DNA of 64,000 bases from Melanocharis versteri (lineage: Eukaryota; Chordata; Aves; Passeriformes; Melanocharitidae): contig VZTG01004479.1 of assembly GCA_013397845.1 (NCBI GenBank), positions 2,413,990 to 2,477,989 of the forward strand, given 5' to 3'. How positions within the stretch are numbered: position 1 is the stretch's first letter; each line of letters opens with the position of its first letter. Position numbers and translations under genes: made by a program. The notes under the pieces were generated by a model. The model was not told the origin of the DNA. It searched no databases and was given only the letters and a program-made list of their open reading frames with translations. This document shows positions 1-12,980 of this stretch, one piece after another.

Positions 1-3000
1 ACAGTCTGAAAGCATTAAAATTGGTAGATTTTAGTAATTTTACAGTGAATTGAATCCCTATGTCATAGTATCATTAAAAAATTTAAGGATGGGTCATGAA
101 AATTACTATATGCTTATTGACAACGCTCACACATTTCTGTCTGGACACTCTTCAGTCCATCTGCTGACTCCTAAATGTCTGTTTCACTTGAGACAAGATG
201 CCTACAAACTCCAAATTTTAAATGCTTTGATGTGGATTTTGGGTGGATTGAGGGCTACTGTTTACCACAGATTCACAAACTGAGACTGGTTTATTCTATA
301 AGTGATAGAGATTCAAATGGTATTTTTTAAATGCAAGAATAACATGGCTTAGCGTGTCTCTATCTGGTGCAATGCAGTCCCTGTACATATAATATGCTGC
401 ATCTCTAATAAAAATGGTTGAAAAGTCTATAATGAAAAGAGAACAATATACTCTATTATAGTTCTATAAATGTGTTTGCCTCCAGAAGTTTTGCATCTTT
501 GTTTTTTTACTCAAAAATTTAATAGTCTATAATAATTTCTTGCAATTACATGTTGATGCCTTTTGTTCAAAGGGTAAGTACTGTGCTGCTTTAACTGGTT
601 CTTGGCAGGCAATTTTACACACAGCACGTTCTGCTTGTAGATGTATTCATATATTTTTCTCTTAAAATTGTACTTCCCTATTGTGGAATAATTAATTTAG
701 AATTTATTATAATTTTAAAAGTAGAGTATTTTTTCTATACAGATTAATACAATAACCTCTATATTATATAAGCAAAAACATATGCAGAAAAGTTTACATT
801 ACATATAAACATATATACTGCTATTTGTAAATGAAACTTTTTTTGTGATTAAATTAAAATGTAGTATAATTTCAGGTTTATAATGCAAATATTGTTTAAA
901 CTGAAAACATTCAGTATTTTGCTTACAATATATTTTTAGGGATAATTTAAAATGTGTCGCTTTAAAGAAAAAATTTTACAGAATTATAGTGGGTAAGCAG
1001 CTGTTTCCACATTGTTAGGGCACAGAAGTTCCAATTGCCACATTAATCAAAGTATTGAGACTACAAAATCCATTTCATTTAATCTCATTATTGAATAAAC
1101 AGCTCTGTAGTGATGCCTATTTGTACTTGTTTCTCTAATAAAAATGCAACTGTAGCTCTCAACACAAATTAGTTTTAATTATTTAAATGATATGAATTTG
1201 TCAAACATAAATAATCTAACACCTGGTTTGCCTTTTCATTTTCTGAAAAAATGTGTTTCATGAAAACTAGTAGAGGATGATAATGGGGAGTAACAAAGGT
1301 AGGTCTATGTATTTATTCCAAATCTATTAATTTTAAGAAAGGCCAATGTTAGTTGATTACTGTCTAGCGGGGTGAAAAAGTAGTCTGTTTTGTTGCTATA
1401 CAAGGACACAACAGAATACAGCAAAGCAGAAGGATGTCTCACATACGCTGGTTCTATGCAACTCACTTGTCCTATGCTCATGTCTGAGAATTGGTGACAA
1501 TGATTTACAGTTTAGCAGTTCTTCTTCTGCATACAAGGATAACATTACAAAGCGATAAGCGGTGTAGGTTTTAAGACGCTTAATCAAGATGCCAAAGTCT
1601 GCCATAACAGTCACCAATATATGTGAAACAAATCTTCTCAGGCAAAAAAACCCCAACAAACAACAACAACAACAAAAAAGGCTGAATTTCCCTGTTCTGT
1701 CTTTGTTTTAGTAACTTCATTTCAGGAGACCTGCCTGACCATACAAGAGGAGTACCATAAGTGTCAGAAGAGTATAATGTCATATATTAGCCAATTGGTA
1801 GCTAACTCTGAAAATGGAGATCCATTTGTTTTCTCCACAGGATAGTATAATTATGTTTGCTGTTTCTGTTTCATGCTACATTTTGTTTTAAAATATTTGC
1901 TATTTAAAATTCTGGATATCCTAGCACACTACCCTGAAATCACTTACCGTTTGGTTGAGGAAATATATAATCCAGTTGTGGTTGTTGGTGGTGGCCTCAT
2001 ATCACACTTCAAGCAGTGAAAATTTGTATGACTTTCTGTATATTAAACAATTCTTTAATATTGATTCTGTTTGTGGTGTATTAACTGTTACCCTTTCTTG
2101 GTAAAGGAAGTGTTCTAAGCAGATAGTTACAGTCTTAAATCAACAAGGCAATTTTAGAGTCACATGAAGCTGTTGAAACCTACCACTCAGTAGTTTGTCT
2201 GCCAGATTAATCATCTTTATTGTTCTTTCTGGAGATATGTCTCTTCCTTTGTGCAAAATATTTCCAGCAGGCAGGCTTATAGTGAGAACTTACAACACTC
2301 CCAGGGTATGATTATGTGACTGTCACAGTTATTATTGTGCCCTACATGTTAGCAACATAGTCCAGGGTTTCAGAACTATTTTTTTTATGCGAATTGCAGA
2401 AGATTTTTTCTTAAGCATTTTGTATTTCATAGTGCATTTTCGCTCAAAATGTTCCTGTAATAATTTTGTGTTAGTAGTCCCTTCTCAGTGCTGTTAATTT
2501 AAAATTCTTATGCTTAATTTTGCATATCGGCTCGGTTTTTTTAGACCATTTGCAATATTTAATTATTGTTAAGTAATCAGTTAATCTACTACAGGAAAGG
2601 TACTGTGGGACTACTGAGTTCATTTTGATGTCATTGGAATTCAACTAAATGTCAGTAGTAAGAATAAAATCAAAGAACTATGGTTTGCTAATACTCAACA
2701 AGAATGAGAATTTTATTTCAATCTTGTTATTTTTATATAATTTTATAAATTTATAACTTGAAACTTTATAAAGATGAACTAAGATAAAGCATACCCAAGA
2801 AAGCAGGATGTTTTCAAAGCTCTTGCTATACATTAGAGGTCCTTAGCTTGTAATCTAGATATATAAATTTACATAAGTAAAATGATAGTATTATCTTTCC
2901 TGATGTTGCATTCAATGCTGCAAAGTATCTCGAGAAACCTTCATGTTACTGAAGATATTATGATGATAAAAACACATTTAAGTAAAAATACCAGGATAAT

Positions 3001-6000
3001 CAGATTTCATATTTGTATCTTTGAAACAATATGAAGTTGTATCTCAGTTTTTCAATATATTTCCCTAAAAAGTGATGTACTTTGTTACTTAATATGAGCT
3101 CTTAGTAAAGAGTGTTTATGGGGGGGAGGAGGGGAATTAACACTAATATTTTTACTCTAATGTATTGATACAAAGTAAACATCACTTTAAAATCAGTTGC
3201 TTGTTTTCTCTTCTAAAAGCTCACTTGGCAATGTGTCACATTCCAGACTTTGAAAACCAGTGAAATTTTATAATAGCCTTACCTGGCAGCAGCTATTCTT
3301 GGCACAATACATTATTCCTCTTTCAGTACCTAGAGGATGTAACACACATCGTTGAAACATTCCAATTTCTACTCTGCCTGCTAATTTTAAATTTAGATTG
3401 GAGCTTTGAGAATTTTGAGCTTGAAAACACAAAATGTAAACAGAAGAGAGCCATAGTTGAGACCCTCTTTTTACATGACAGTTGATAGAAACAGCTATAT
3501 TTTTGCTAGCCTTCGTGTCTGTTTATGTGAACATTTTAATTGTACACATATCTGAAAGCCAGTATAGCTAGAAGTACTAAAGAATTTGCATCCAATTTGC
3601 TTAAAATTATCTAATTTGCCATTTTCCTTCATTTGAGTTAAAAGAGTTGGTGTCCTGATATATTGTCTTCAAACTTTATATTACCACACAAACACATCTA
3701 AGCATGAGCAGTTGCAGACTGTGAGATGTAGAGGATAAGGTTGAAGAAGCAGTAACAGTGTGATTTTATAAAAGTCGCAGGACTCCAAAGCTATTTAATA
3801 CAAATAGGTTTACAAAAAGAAGAAAATATTTTGCTTTTGATTATAATACTTCAAAGAACAAGTGTATTTTCACAGAATTCTTAGTCGTACCCTGTCAATA
3901 AACTCAAACCTCATAGAAATTTATTCTGGTTTAAAAAAAAAAAGTATTTTCAGATGTCATGTTATAATCAATTTTCCCTCTGAAATTCAGTTCATTTTTT
4001 CCTCCCAATCAAATGACATCACTTGCTGTACATTGAAAAAAAAGGGGAAAATTTGAAACAAAGGCTGTTCCTAATCAGACTGCATTACTTACTGGGAGCC
4101 AATTTGATTGCATGTGACTAATGCATTAATTTTATCATTATTGTAGGTCATCAAGACAAGTAATGGAGTGTCATCACTAAGTATAATTTTAAGTGAGAAA
4201 TTGGATTATTTTTTGCTCCCAGCATCATTGGGCCTAGTAGAGTTTCTGGCATCCATGGGTTTATATGTCTACCCTTTTGCTATATGCATTTGTCTACATT
4301 ATGTTCAAGCAGAACTCCTGATGAAAAACACTAATTCCAATTTTAACTGAACATGCATATTTCTATATACAAATATAAAGAATCCAAATCTTTAATTCAT
4401 GTGTTTAAGCAAAACTAAGTGGGTATAAAAAAGGACACAATGAATGAGCTGTCCAGATTTGCCCCCATGAAGGCAAGTGTGTCTTCACTTTTATCTGCAG
4501 ATTTGTATGCCAGTCAATAATATTACTCACAGGCTAACCATAAAGCTCACAGAAACTTGTTGTGGTTTGGTGGAGAATCTGTTTTGAAGATGCTAAACTG
4601 CTCTGTAGTGGTGACCAAAATTAATGTAGAAGCCAGTAACAGTTGAAGTCATGAATTCCAGCCTAAGTGAGCAACCCTATAGATATAATAACTAAAAGAT
4701 GTATTTATGGTGTTATTATTTTCCCAGACTGAAGACTTAGAAGAGAAAAATTTATTACAGAAAACCTGTCAAAGGGAGCTAAGGGTCTCTAAAGTTTCCG
4801 GCTTTGACTTTATTTGAATTCCAGTGAAATCAATGGAGATTTTTGTTCAAGTGAAAGCCCTGGCAAGAAAGCTATGACTTCTAGGAACAGCGAAGGGTTA
4901 TTCTGTAAGATTGAAATGATATGGTTGAAGTTCAGTCCACTTTCATCAATACTTAAAAGGGGGGGTCCTGATTTGGAATTAATCACTAATTGGAATTACT
5001 CACTGTGTCAACCAATCCTGCTCAAAGTTCAATGTTAGTAGGTGGGCATTCCTCACTAGGTTAAACCTTATATAGAGATACCAAGGATAAGACTTGAAAA
5101 GAGTTTACTTTGTTTATATAGGAGAGCATGCCCCAGAAGAGAAACTTTTTCCAGAATCACACAGTACTGTAATAAATTAACAGTATGATTACTAGCCTTT
5201 TTCTTAAAAACAATTAAGTGTTGCCATTTCAGTTAAGACATGTTTATCCTAAATGCTGTACATATAAAAATCACTGAGCAAACCCTGATAATTGTTCTAT
5301 AAAACTCCACTTCCAGCTCTTGCAAAGATAGTCATTAAGTATTCAACGGCAACAAAGGACATTTGCAGTCATGTTTTTAATATGTATTCTCCTACTAAGC
5401 ATTTTTCCAATACTGCATTTAGTATTTTCTTCCTTCAAAATAAAGAAAAATTAATATGGTCATGCCCTAAAAATGCTTCTATAATTATTGTTAAAGCACT
5501 GAATGCATACAGCATATGTAGTCCTAATATGGCATTGTTCTGGAATGACATGATCTGCGATTTTCTTGCCTTTAACATAAGATAAACTGATTGATCTAAT
5601 TTTGTTTTCCACTTCCAATATCAGTAACAGAAAAAAAGGAAGTTCTTTAATACAAAGAAGGTGAGTTTGCAAGGTTGCATCATTTATAAGAATGTTTTGG
5701 AGGACAGGAAATGACCTGGTTGTCTAATATTTACATTTTTATTTGAAGAAATACAGCTGTATGTGTCTTCAAACTACCTGTCCATTTCCATACACTCCCA
5801 AAATACATCTGCTTGATTTCAAAGTGGGTATAAAGGGATAAAGTAAATAAAAAATCAAATCTCTTACTAAATTTTGATAGGCTTATCTATCTTATCTGAT
5901 AGATAGAACAAGCACCTAGCACAGCAAAATGCCACACAAGTTTGTGAGCTGTAGAGTAGGCAAAAAAACTGGCAGTACATGCTTCCACTGTGTATATATA

Positions 6001-9000
6001 TTTGTATATGTTCGTGGTTTTTGCAGAGAACACTTTCCTGGACTGCACATCATTATATCAAAGCCAAAATGTTTTGTTCTCTCTGCACAAGTATTTCAAA
6101 CTTAATGAATTGTAATTTTGACATGGTTTTGTTTAATCAGAATTTTCCTATCTAGCTCACTTGAAATAAGAATGCAATTTCTACAGAAGTATTCAGAAAA
6201 CCGGAACTGTCTTAGGAGGGTAAGTTAACAGCTCCCATATCCTCCCTCAAGGAAGCAGCAAAGAGAAAATTTTGGCTACACAGACTCTGGTTTTTGTTCA
6301 GAAGTATAAGACCAACTGTAAATAATTTTAGTATCAGTGTTTCTGAAAATAATTGAATAATACTTCATTTGAAAGATGCATTACCACCTGAGAAGTCTTT
6401 TTTAAAGTTATAACATGTTGTAATCACTGATCTTTACAAACGATCCTGGCTCCTGAACCACTTGCTGCAGTGTATTGCAGTGTCATAGCTGTGCTATTTA
6501 GGGTAAGGACAGGCTGAGAATTCATTCTATCTGCAGGAAAACAAAACAAAACAAAGGCTCACATCACTGACACTTACAAGTCCAGCAATTTATTCCTCCT
6601 TGGAGTCTTCCTCATCATTTTTTTCCAGATGAATTAAAAGACAAGCTTCTTCAGTGCGAGGTCCAAGTGTGAGGGGATGACTACGCAGTGCAGGGCATAT
6701 ATGTTTTGAAAGTTTATTTTACAATACTTGAAACTAATGCCCACTTTGGCATATGTCTCTTAGCAAGCAAGCATAAACCTCACAGGAGCACAGTGTTAGT
6801 GTACTGTCGGCTTAGGTTAGACAGTTGTTTTCTCTTGACCTGGTTCAAAGGAGAGCACATGCGTGAAAAGCTTTCTCCCACCTTACCAGAGATGAATCTG
6901 AACTGGCATTCACTGTGGCAAAACTTGACCTGTTTAGGACAAAATGCTTATTATGTCACAGTCTACGTAAACCTATTAATAATACCAAATATTAGGCGTG
7001 ATGCTGAAATAGTTCTGGAAAGGTTAAGAAAGATGAAGAGATTTGAAAATGCAAGTGCTGTATGAAAGAAGGTGTAAGTCAGTTAATTGCTAATGAAATG
7101 TTAGAGAATACCATCCTGGTTACACAGCAGCTCTTCATTATAACAGAGCGTTTGCAGCAATGAAGCAATTGGTAACCACACTCTTGTAAATGGTGTGGCT
7201 TAGGAGGAAAAAAAATTCTGAGGAAAATAAAGTATCTCCATCCAGTCTTATCCATGTATAAGTCCCTCCTTGAAGTATATGAAGCTGTTCTCACTGTTCA
7301 AGCCAATCTTTTTTTTTCAGGTAATTTTATTATTATATAGACTCCAATGAAATTAATATTAATGTAGTGAAAGACCCTGATAAACTATTCAGTGTAAAAA
7401 AAAAAAAATCTATTTTGTGGTTTCATAAGTATTGTAAGCCTCAAAAAACACTGTTCGTACATCCATCAGTGCTACTGAGGTTAAAAAGCCCTCTGTGTAA
7501 GAATCAGTGTAATTTGGTCCTGCATGATGAGAACGTAATAATACTGGAAGTGTTATCACTTTGATTACTGGTTTTGCAATAGTGCCCGTGTTGTATAATG
7601 TGTTCTACCCACAGATAAGGCATTGTAGGCAGGTACTTGTCTCAATGAGGTGAGTGGAATTTGCAATTCAGTGAGACTTTTTAGAGATCAAAGCAAAGGA
7701 CAAAGGCATGTGTAAAGAGACATATGAAAGAAAATATCACTGAGTGCCACATTATTCCTTCTAGGCCATATTCCATAATCAATTTGAATAAGTTAATTGA
7801 TGTAGATACAGTTCAGCCTGGGAGAGATGATAATCTTAATTAGGAAAAATGGTCACACTGCAGGGATATAGACTGCAACTGGAGGTGCACTTGAAATAAA
7901 GATTTGATATTATCAGTAGCGGAAATTGTTTCTAGCTCCTGCATGTAAGCCTCATTTATCAAAACCCCAAATGTTCTGACAGTTCGCATTGTACAAGTCA
8001 CCTTTAAGGCAATACTCTGATGCCTTGTGAAGAAAATATTGTTATTAATGCCTGTGTGCTTTCCTACATAGAAAAGTCTAGAACCCAACCCTCATACCTG
8101 CCCCCAGGCTTGAGTATGTAAGATATCTTTATCAAATGTAGCTAACTTAGAGGTATATCCCTTATATTTAGGCACCATCAGGTAGTTTTGTATGACAGCC
8201 TATGACTGTTGTTTGGAGATACTAAATTTCTCTCTGAGCTTCATTAGTACTCACTTCTTAATTTTTGCTACATAGCAGTGGAAATAATTATTTGATAACA
8301 GTGTTCTGATAACATTCTGATAAGCTCACCTTTGTCATCAGGCAGTTCCTTCCTACTCACCACAATTTTTACAATAGATCTATGCAACTAAAATATTACA
8401 AAGTTTTAACGATTATATGTTCAAAAATTTATCAATAGATGTCACTTCTGTGATATAACACCAGTTAAAAACTTTTAAGAGACCTTACAATTTTAAATAC
8501 CTGCAATAAAGCCAGAGAATAGAAATTATATTACTTGGCCTTTATGTAATTCTGTGTTCTGCTTTAGAGGTTTACATATATCACCATTACCACTGTGCTG
8601 GTGAAGTATGAGCACTTCGCCATTTCAGATGAATTCATAGTCATGTTGCTAAAATTCTGCTTTTACCCCATTCAACCAAATGAAAAAATAAAAAAATCTA
8701 CTCACAAGGTGGTCCTATCTAGATCTGTGAGGGAGGCAGTTAGAACACTTCCAGCAGAAAGTAGTCACACCAGACGCAGAGAAATCAAGGAGCAAGTAAC
8801 AAAGCAGAGTGAAAAACCTTATGGTTTGCTGTACTCCTAGCAGTAAGCTCTGAGAGCTTGGTAATACACATAATAGCATTGATGTAGCCTAAGTAATGAG
8901 TAAAACCCAGCTGTTTGTAGTTCTAGCAGAATTATTTAAGATAAATTGAAAAAAAACCACATACAACCACTTAAAACCAAACAAACAAAAAAAAAAGGAA

Positions 9001-10628
9001 ACAAAATCACATTAATTTTGCTTCCAACTAGTATTTCTAAAATGCATTAAGAATTTTTGCACTATAACTATAACAAAATAGAATAACAATTTCTTGGGAG
9101 AGAGGTATGATGCATATTGGAATGCAATAATGTGAAAAAAACTTGTCTTAGTTTAGAAGAATTAAGTCAGCTTTCACTTCCATTTTGCATTCAGTAATAT
9201 ATATAATGTGGCACATGTATATGTATCTATATATATGTAAACTTCTTTGAAAAGCTAAAATTCTGCTACTTTCCCTCTTCAGAACCACTAGTCAACAAAA
9301 TTCTTTCATCTCTTTCCTCTTCTTCATGATCATAAAATTTTTAAATTTGTGCTTTGAAAAACTATTTTCCTGTTCAGAGGAAGTCTGAGTGATTAACATA
9401 TTCTAGAAAATGTGGATTTCAACTCTTAGTTTTACTGCTAGTAAGGCAGTCTACTTGTCCAATTTTTTTATATAAAAGATGGCTATCAACTTTACTACCC
9501 CATTACATTCTCTAATTAAATCTTTTAATGCATGAGCTTGCTAACCCTGAGGCTCTATGGTCAGGAGCAGGTTTCAAGGCAACAGTAGTGCCTCACTGTA
9601 AATCTGGTAGGCTGCTTAAATTCTCTTCTGCATTCCCTAAAGCACACTTGCTGATAACGATTATTTTTCATCTTAATTTTGTACATCTCTAGATTAACAC
9701 CCCTCATGACTTCCTCTGGGAGGTTTTCCCTCAAGTCTTTTAGTCAGTCATTTTTCATGGTACCTGATCCAAATTTTCCTTGTCATTTTCATTTACCTCC
9801 TTCATATTTTATAGCTTTTTCTCTCATTGACTACTTGATAATATGAAAAAAATTGAATAGATGCTTTCACTAAGCAAAAGTGAATGCAGGTTCAATGATG
9901 GAAAAAAAGAAGAAATTATCTCTTTTCTTCTTCACATGCATGAATAATTCCCTCACAACAAACGGAGCAAACTTCCATTAAGTCGTATCTGTGAACTGAT
10001 TACTACTTGGTCTCAGGCAAATAGCAGAAAATCCTTCAGAGGTATACACATGCATTTGAGAAAATAAGAATACAAATTTAATCCAAAAAGTACAAAGCCT
10101 GTCTTCTCAGAGTATTTTTCATTGTGCGATTCCCTGAGATTTGCTTATCTCAAGTCTAAGGGTCTAAGTATCTCCATAACCATGCATGGTCTTATGTCTC
10201 TGCCATGTGTAAAGGATCAGCTAGGATAGATACTAGTCGCTAGTTTCAGAGTTAACATAGGGAAACATCTTTGCTGGTTCATATTTATACCCAATATTGC
10301 ATTGACTTAATCAAATTATGTGTTTTATGAGGCAATTCAGTTAAACTAGTGAAAACTTGTCTGGAAGAGGGCACACTAAATTTTTGGCAATTCTTTCCTG
10401 GTTCAGAGCAGGATTTAGGAGCATCCACATAAAAGAAAATATGAAAATATGTTTGATAATAATTTGATGTAAACCAAACTAAAAATCACGTTTCTGCTTT
10501 TTCCATCCAAGGTCAAAAAGTGATGTCAAGGCACGAGAGATTTCAGACCTAGAATGTAAGACTCAGCAATAATCTGACTTGGGAACAAGATGTGCTGCTT
10601 GTTTTGTGAACCACTTTTCACAGTCTTA
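1..10628. other. Unique AT-rich non-coding DNA, no gene seen
   Basis: No frame here reads as a known protein. The longest open frame (125 codons, plus strand, 6688-7065) has no family resemblance I can name and no convincing flanking splice sites. The stretch holds scattered A or T runs (for example near 3929-3941 and 7397-7409), a G-run at 3121-3127, and short AT-only blocks. No CR1 3' terminus, tRNA-like cloverleaf or CpG-dense block was noticed. It is best read as intergenic or intronic DNA. Conserved non-coding elements may be present but cannot be recognised without alignment. Confidence 0.7.
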
Positions 10629-10800
10629 AGATCTAGTTTGAAAGGTACCTAGGCAATTACAGACTGAAACAAGCTCTTTGTTTTTTTGGAAACATCCATT
10701 AAATTCATGTTTAATGCTTCTGAGATCACACTAGGCATCCACCTACACCTTCGGACACCTAAATAATCTTTACAAATCCAGCCTTTAGGCTGGGATTTCA
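10629..10800. mobile_element. Degenerate inverted-repeat element, probable old non-autonomous DNA transposon
   Basis: The left end (from 10629, CTAGTTTGAAAGGTACCTAGG) and the reverse complement of the right end (about 10765-10793, CTGGATTTGTAAAGATTATTTAGG) are clearly related, so the element has imperfect inverted ends. Its inner part carries repeated CCTA/TAGG boxes (near 10731, 10741 and 10758). This architecture resembles a palindromic repeat that I recall as abundant in turtle and crocodilian genomes, built of AGGCGCCTA boxes between TTTTCAAA boxes. The inverted ends are seen directly. The family match is from memory and the family name is not claimed. No coding capacity is expected or seen. 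Confidence 0.45.
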
Positions 10801-11639
10801 TTACTCTTTCTGGTTTTGAAGCAAAAGCTAAATTAGAGTCCCACTTCCTCAGGCACCTTGTCCTCCCTATTCTCAATAGAAGTTTATAGCCTTTCCAGTC
10901 TTATAGTAAAGCTAATAAAGCTTGGGGGCATCATTTCCAAAATTAAATTTAAAAATTGTTTAAAAATGTTCCAAATACAGTAAATAAGGAGAGCAGTATT
11001 TCAACACATGTTGTTTCAATGCACAATTTACCCTCAGAGAGCTTTATCATCACAAGTGAGTCAACAAGCTGCAGCTCACATGGCAGGAGTAATTCTTGAG
11101 GCCAGATTGCTTATTCCTTAGTTTTCTGTTTGTAAAAGATCCATCCAGTAGAAGTTCCATAACAAGTTTGTAATTACCAGATTCCTGATAATGAGATTTC
11201 TTTATTTATTTTCTCAAAAAAATGTTATATGAGGTAGATATTTTCTGTCTATACTATTTTTTAAATGTTTCCTTATTTGTGCATTTTATACACTGTCTGT
11301 TTTTTTATTCAAAAGGGGCTTGATCCAAGCCAGTAGATGTGAAGGAAATTACTCTGATGAGCTTTGGAATATCACCGTAGAAATTACATAGCAGAGTTTT
11401 CTTGAGCTATAATTAGTCAGTCGTCCTTTCTGGTGAGCTGTTTCAAAGTCTTTTACAGTTGATTTTTTACAGCCCTTGTCAAAGATTGTTAACCTTTGAT
11501 ATGATCTCTTCTAAATACAGAATAGGACATAGCCCTCAGAGGCATTTGCTCATTGCACGCCTCTAGGGGTTAGACACTTAATGATATGCTATCACCATCA
11601 GTGAAAATGAATGCAGAATGTACCTCATCAAGTACTGAA

Positions 11640-11960
11640 CCACAAAATCACATATTTTTTGAGGTTGGAAGGGAACTCTTGAGACTATGTAGTGCAATCC
11701 CACTGTTCGAGCAAGGTCAACCAAAGCTTTTGCTGAACTTCAAAAGATTCCTATCTGCTCAATTCTCCAGCCTGTTTATATCCCTCTGAACGGTAGCGCA
11801 CCTATCTAGTATATTATAGCCATTTCTCCAGATTTTGTATCAAATCTGATCAGGATGAGCCCTTCCCCATCACCCAGGTCATTAATGAGATGTTAAATAG
11901 TATTGGTGCCAGTATTTGATCCCTGGAGTATGCTGTTAGTGACTGACCTCCAACTGGTCC
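11640..11960 (-). mobile_element. CR1 LINE fragment, 3' terminus with internal deletion
   Basis: Read on the minus strand, this is the 3' end of a CR1 retrotransposon. On the plus strand it opens with the reverse-complemented terminal repeat (CACAAAATCACATA), followed by the hallmark GAGGTTGGAAGGGAAC block. After about 90 bp it jumps to the more internal part of the 3' region: the TTGCTGAACTTC block, then TCTCCAGCCTGT, then the CACCCAGGTCATTAATGA and CCTCCAACTGGTCC blocks. A few hundred bases of the usual intervening sequence are missing. Heavily diverged, non-functional copy. Confidence 0.85.
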
Positions 11961-12350
11961 CCCCTCCAACCCTCCTCCAGGCTAAACAGTCCCAGCTCTC
12001 TCTGTCTGTCTTCCTTAATCCCGTCTGTAACCCCTTCACTTACCCCTCTGCAGCAGCTCCATTTCTCTCTGGTACTGAGGAGCCCAGCACCAGACACAGA
12101 TGAGTACTGGGGGAGGATCACCTGTCTCCACTTGCTGGCAACCCTCCTAATTACAGCCAAGGATTCCTTGGCCTGCTTTGTCAGGAGGGCACAATTTTCG
12201 CTCCTGTATAACTTGTTCTCTACCAGATTCTCCAGGTCTTTTTCTACAAAACTGCTTTCCAGCCAGTTGGCCCCAAAAGGCATTGTAGCATGAGGTTATT
12301 CCTCCCGAGGTGCAGAACTTCACATTTGCCTCTGTTGATTAAATGGAACA
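11961..12350 (-). mobile_element. CR1 LINE fragment, mid 3'-region piece out of order
   Basis: This piece carries the CR1 blocks missing from the neighbour on its left: CTCCTCCAGGCTAAACAGTC, then GGGGGAGGATCACCTG, then the CCAGGTCTTTTTCTACA block, then GAGGTGCAGAACTTCACATT. In an intact minus-strand CR1 these lie before the CCAGGTCATTAATGA block, but here they follow it. The two pieces are therefore either separate insertions, one beside or within the other, or a rearranged single element. The reverse transcriptase section that should come next is absent, and the sequence passes into endonuclease-derived DNA by about 12440. Edges are approximate. Confidence 0.8.
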
Positions 12351-12399
12351 GGCCAAAATCTGTGCTTCTGATGACCAGGGTGGTGATTTTGCTTTTTGC

Positions 12400-12980
12400 C
12401 CTAGTCCAGCCTCTTAGGATCCTGATTTCCAATATCCCTGTTTACTGCAGTCCAAGGATGTCTTTGAATTCCACATCCCTGACCACTTCTTCCCTGTTTG
12501 TAAGTATCATGTGCACCACTCCATATTAATTCCTGGATCGTCTGTGTCAGAAAGCTGTTGTCAGTGCAGTTCAGAAACCTCCTAGTTTGCTTTTGCCTTG
12601 CTATGTTGTCTTTCTAGCAGATGTCAGGACGATGTGTCAGGCATACGAACCAGAGACTGGGAATAGGGGACTTCTTCAAGTTGTCTGACAAAGATCTCAA
12701 CTACTCCTTTCCTACCAGGAACTATGTAGACCTGCCCACCAGTTCCCAAAACAGCAGCTCTCAGCTCATCGCTCATCACAGGGCGGAGCTCCATGCATTC
12801 CAGCTCGTTTCTCACACATAGGACAACTCCCTCTTGCATTCCCAGCCTGTGGTTCTTAAGGGGCCTGTGTTTGTGTTTTGCAGCTCTCTGTGTGATCTAT
12901 CCCACCACGTCTCCGTTGTTTTAATGAGGTCATAATCCTGTAACTGCACACAGACTTCTTTCTGTTTGTTTTCCAGACTA
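12400..12980 (-). pseudogene. CR1 ORF2 endonuclease (EEP) domain remnant
   Basis: The minus strand encodes fragments of the apurinic-like endonuclease domain that nicks target DNA in CR1 retrotransposition. In order along the minus strand: a segment ending in the TETWW motif (about 12905-12950), then ELECMELRP and FVRQLEEVPYSQSLV (within 12624-12839), then a PDIC motif and a segment ending NSFLTQ (about 12545-12625). These match the order in the family. Frameshifts and an in-frame stop just after PDIC break the frame, and the usual GDFN catalytic motif is mutated. This is a dead copy; the reverse transcriptase domain that should follow is deleted. Confidence 0.8.

Noticed and set aside
3119..3137. 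G-rich run considered as a G-quadruplex
   Set aside because: It does not offer four separated runs of three or more G.
6688..7065. 125-codon plus-strand open frame
   Set aside because: Same reasons; composition resembles background.
12290..12529. Plus-strand open frames across the CR1 composite
   Set aside because: Antisense shadows of CR1 endonuclease and 3'-region sequence.
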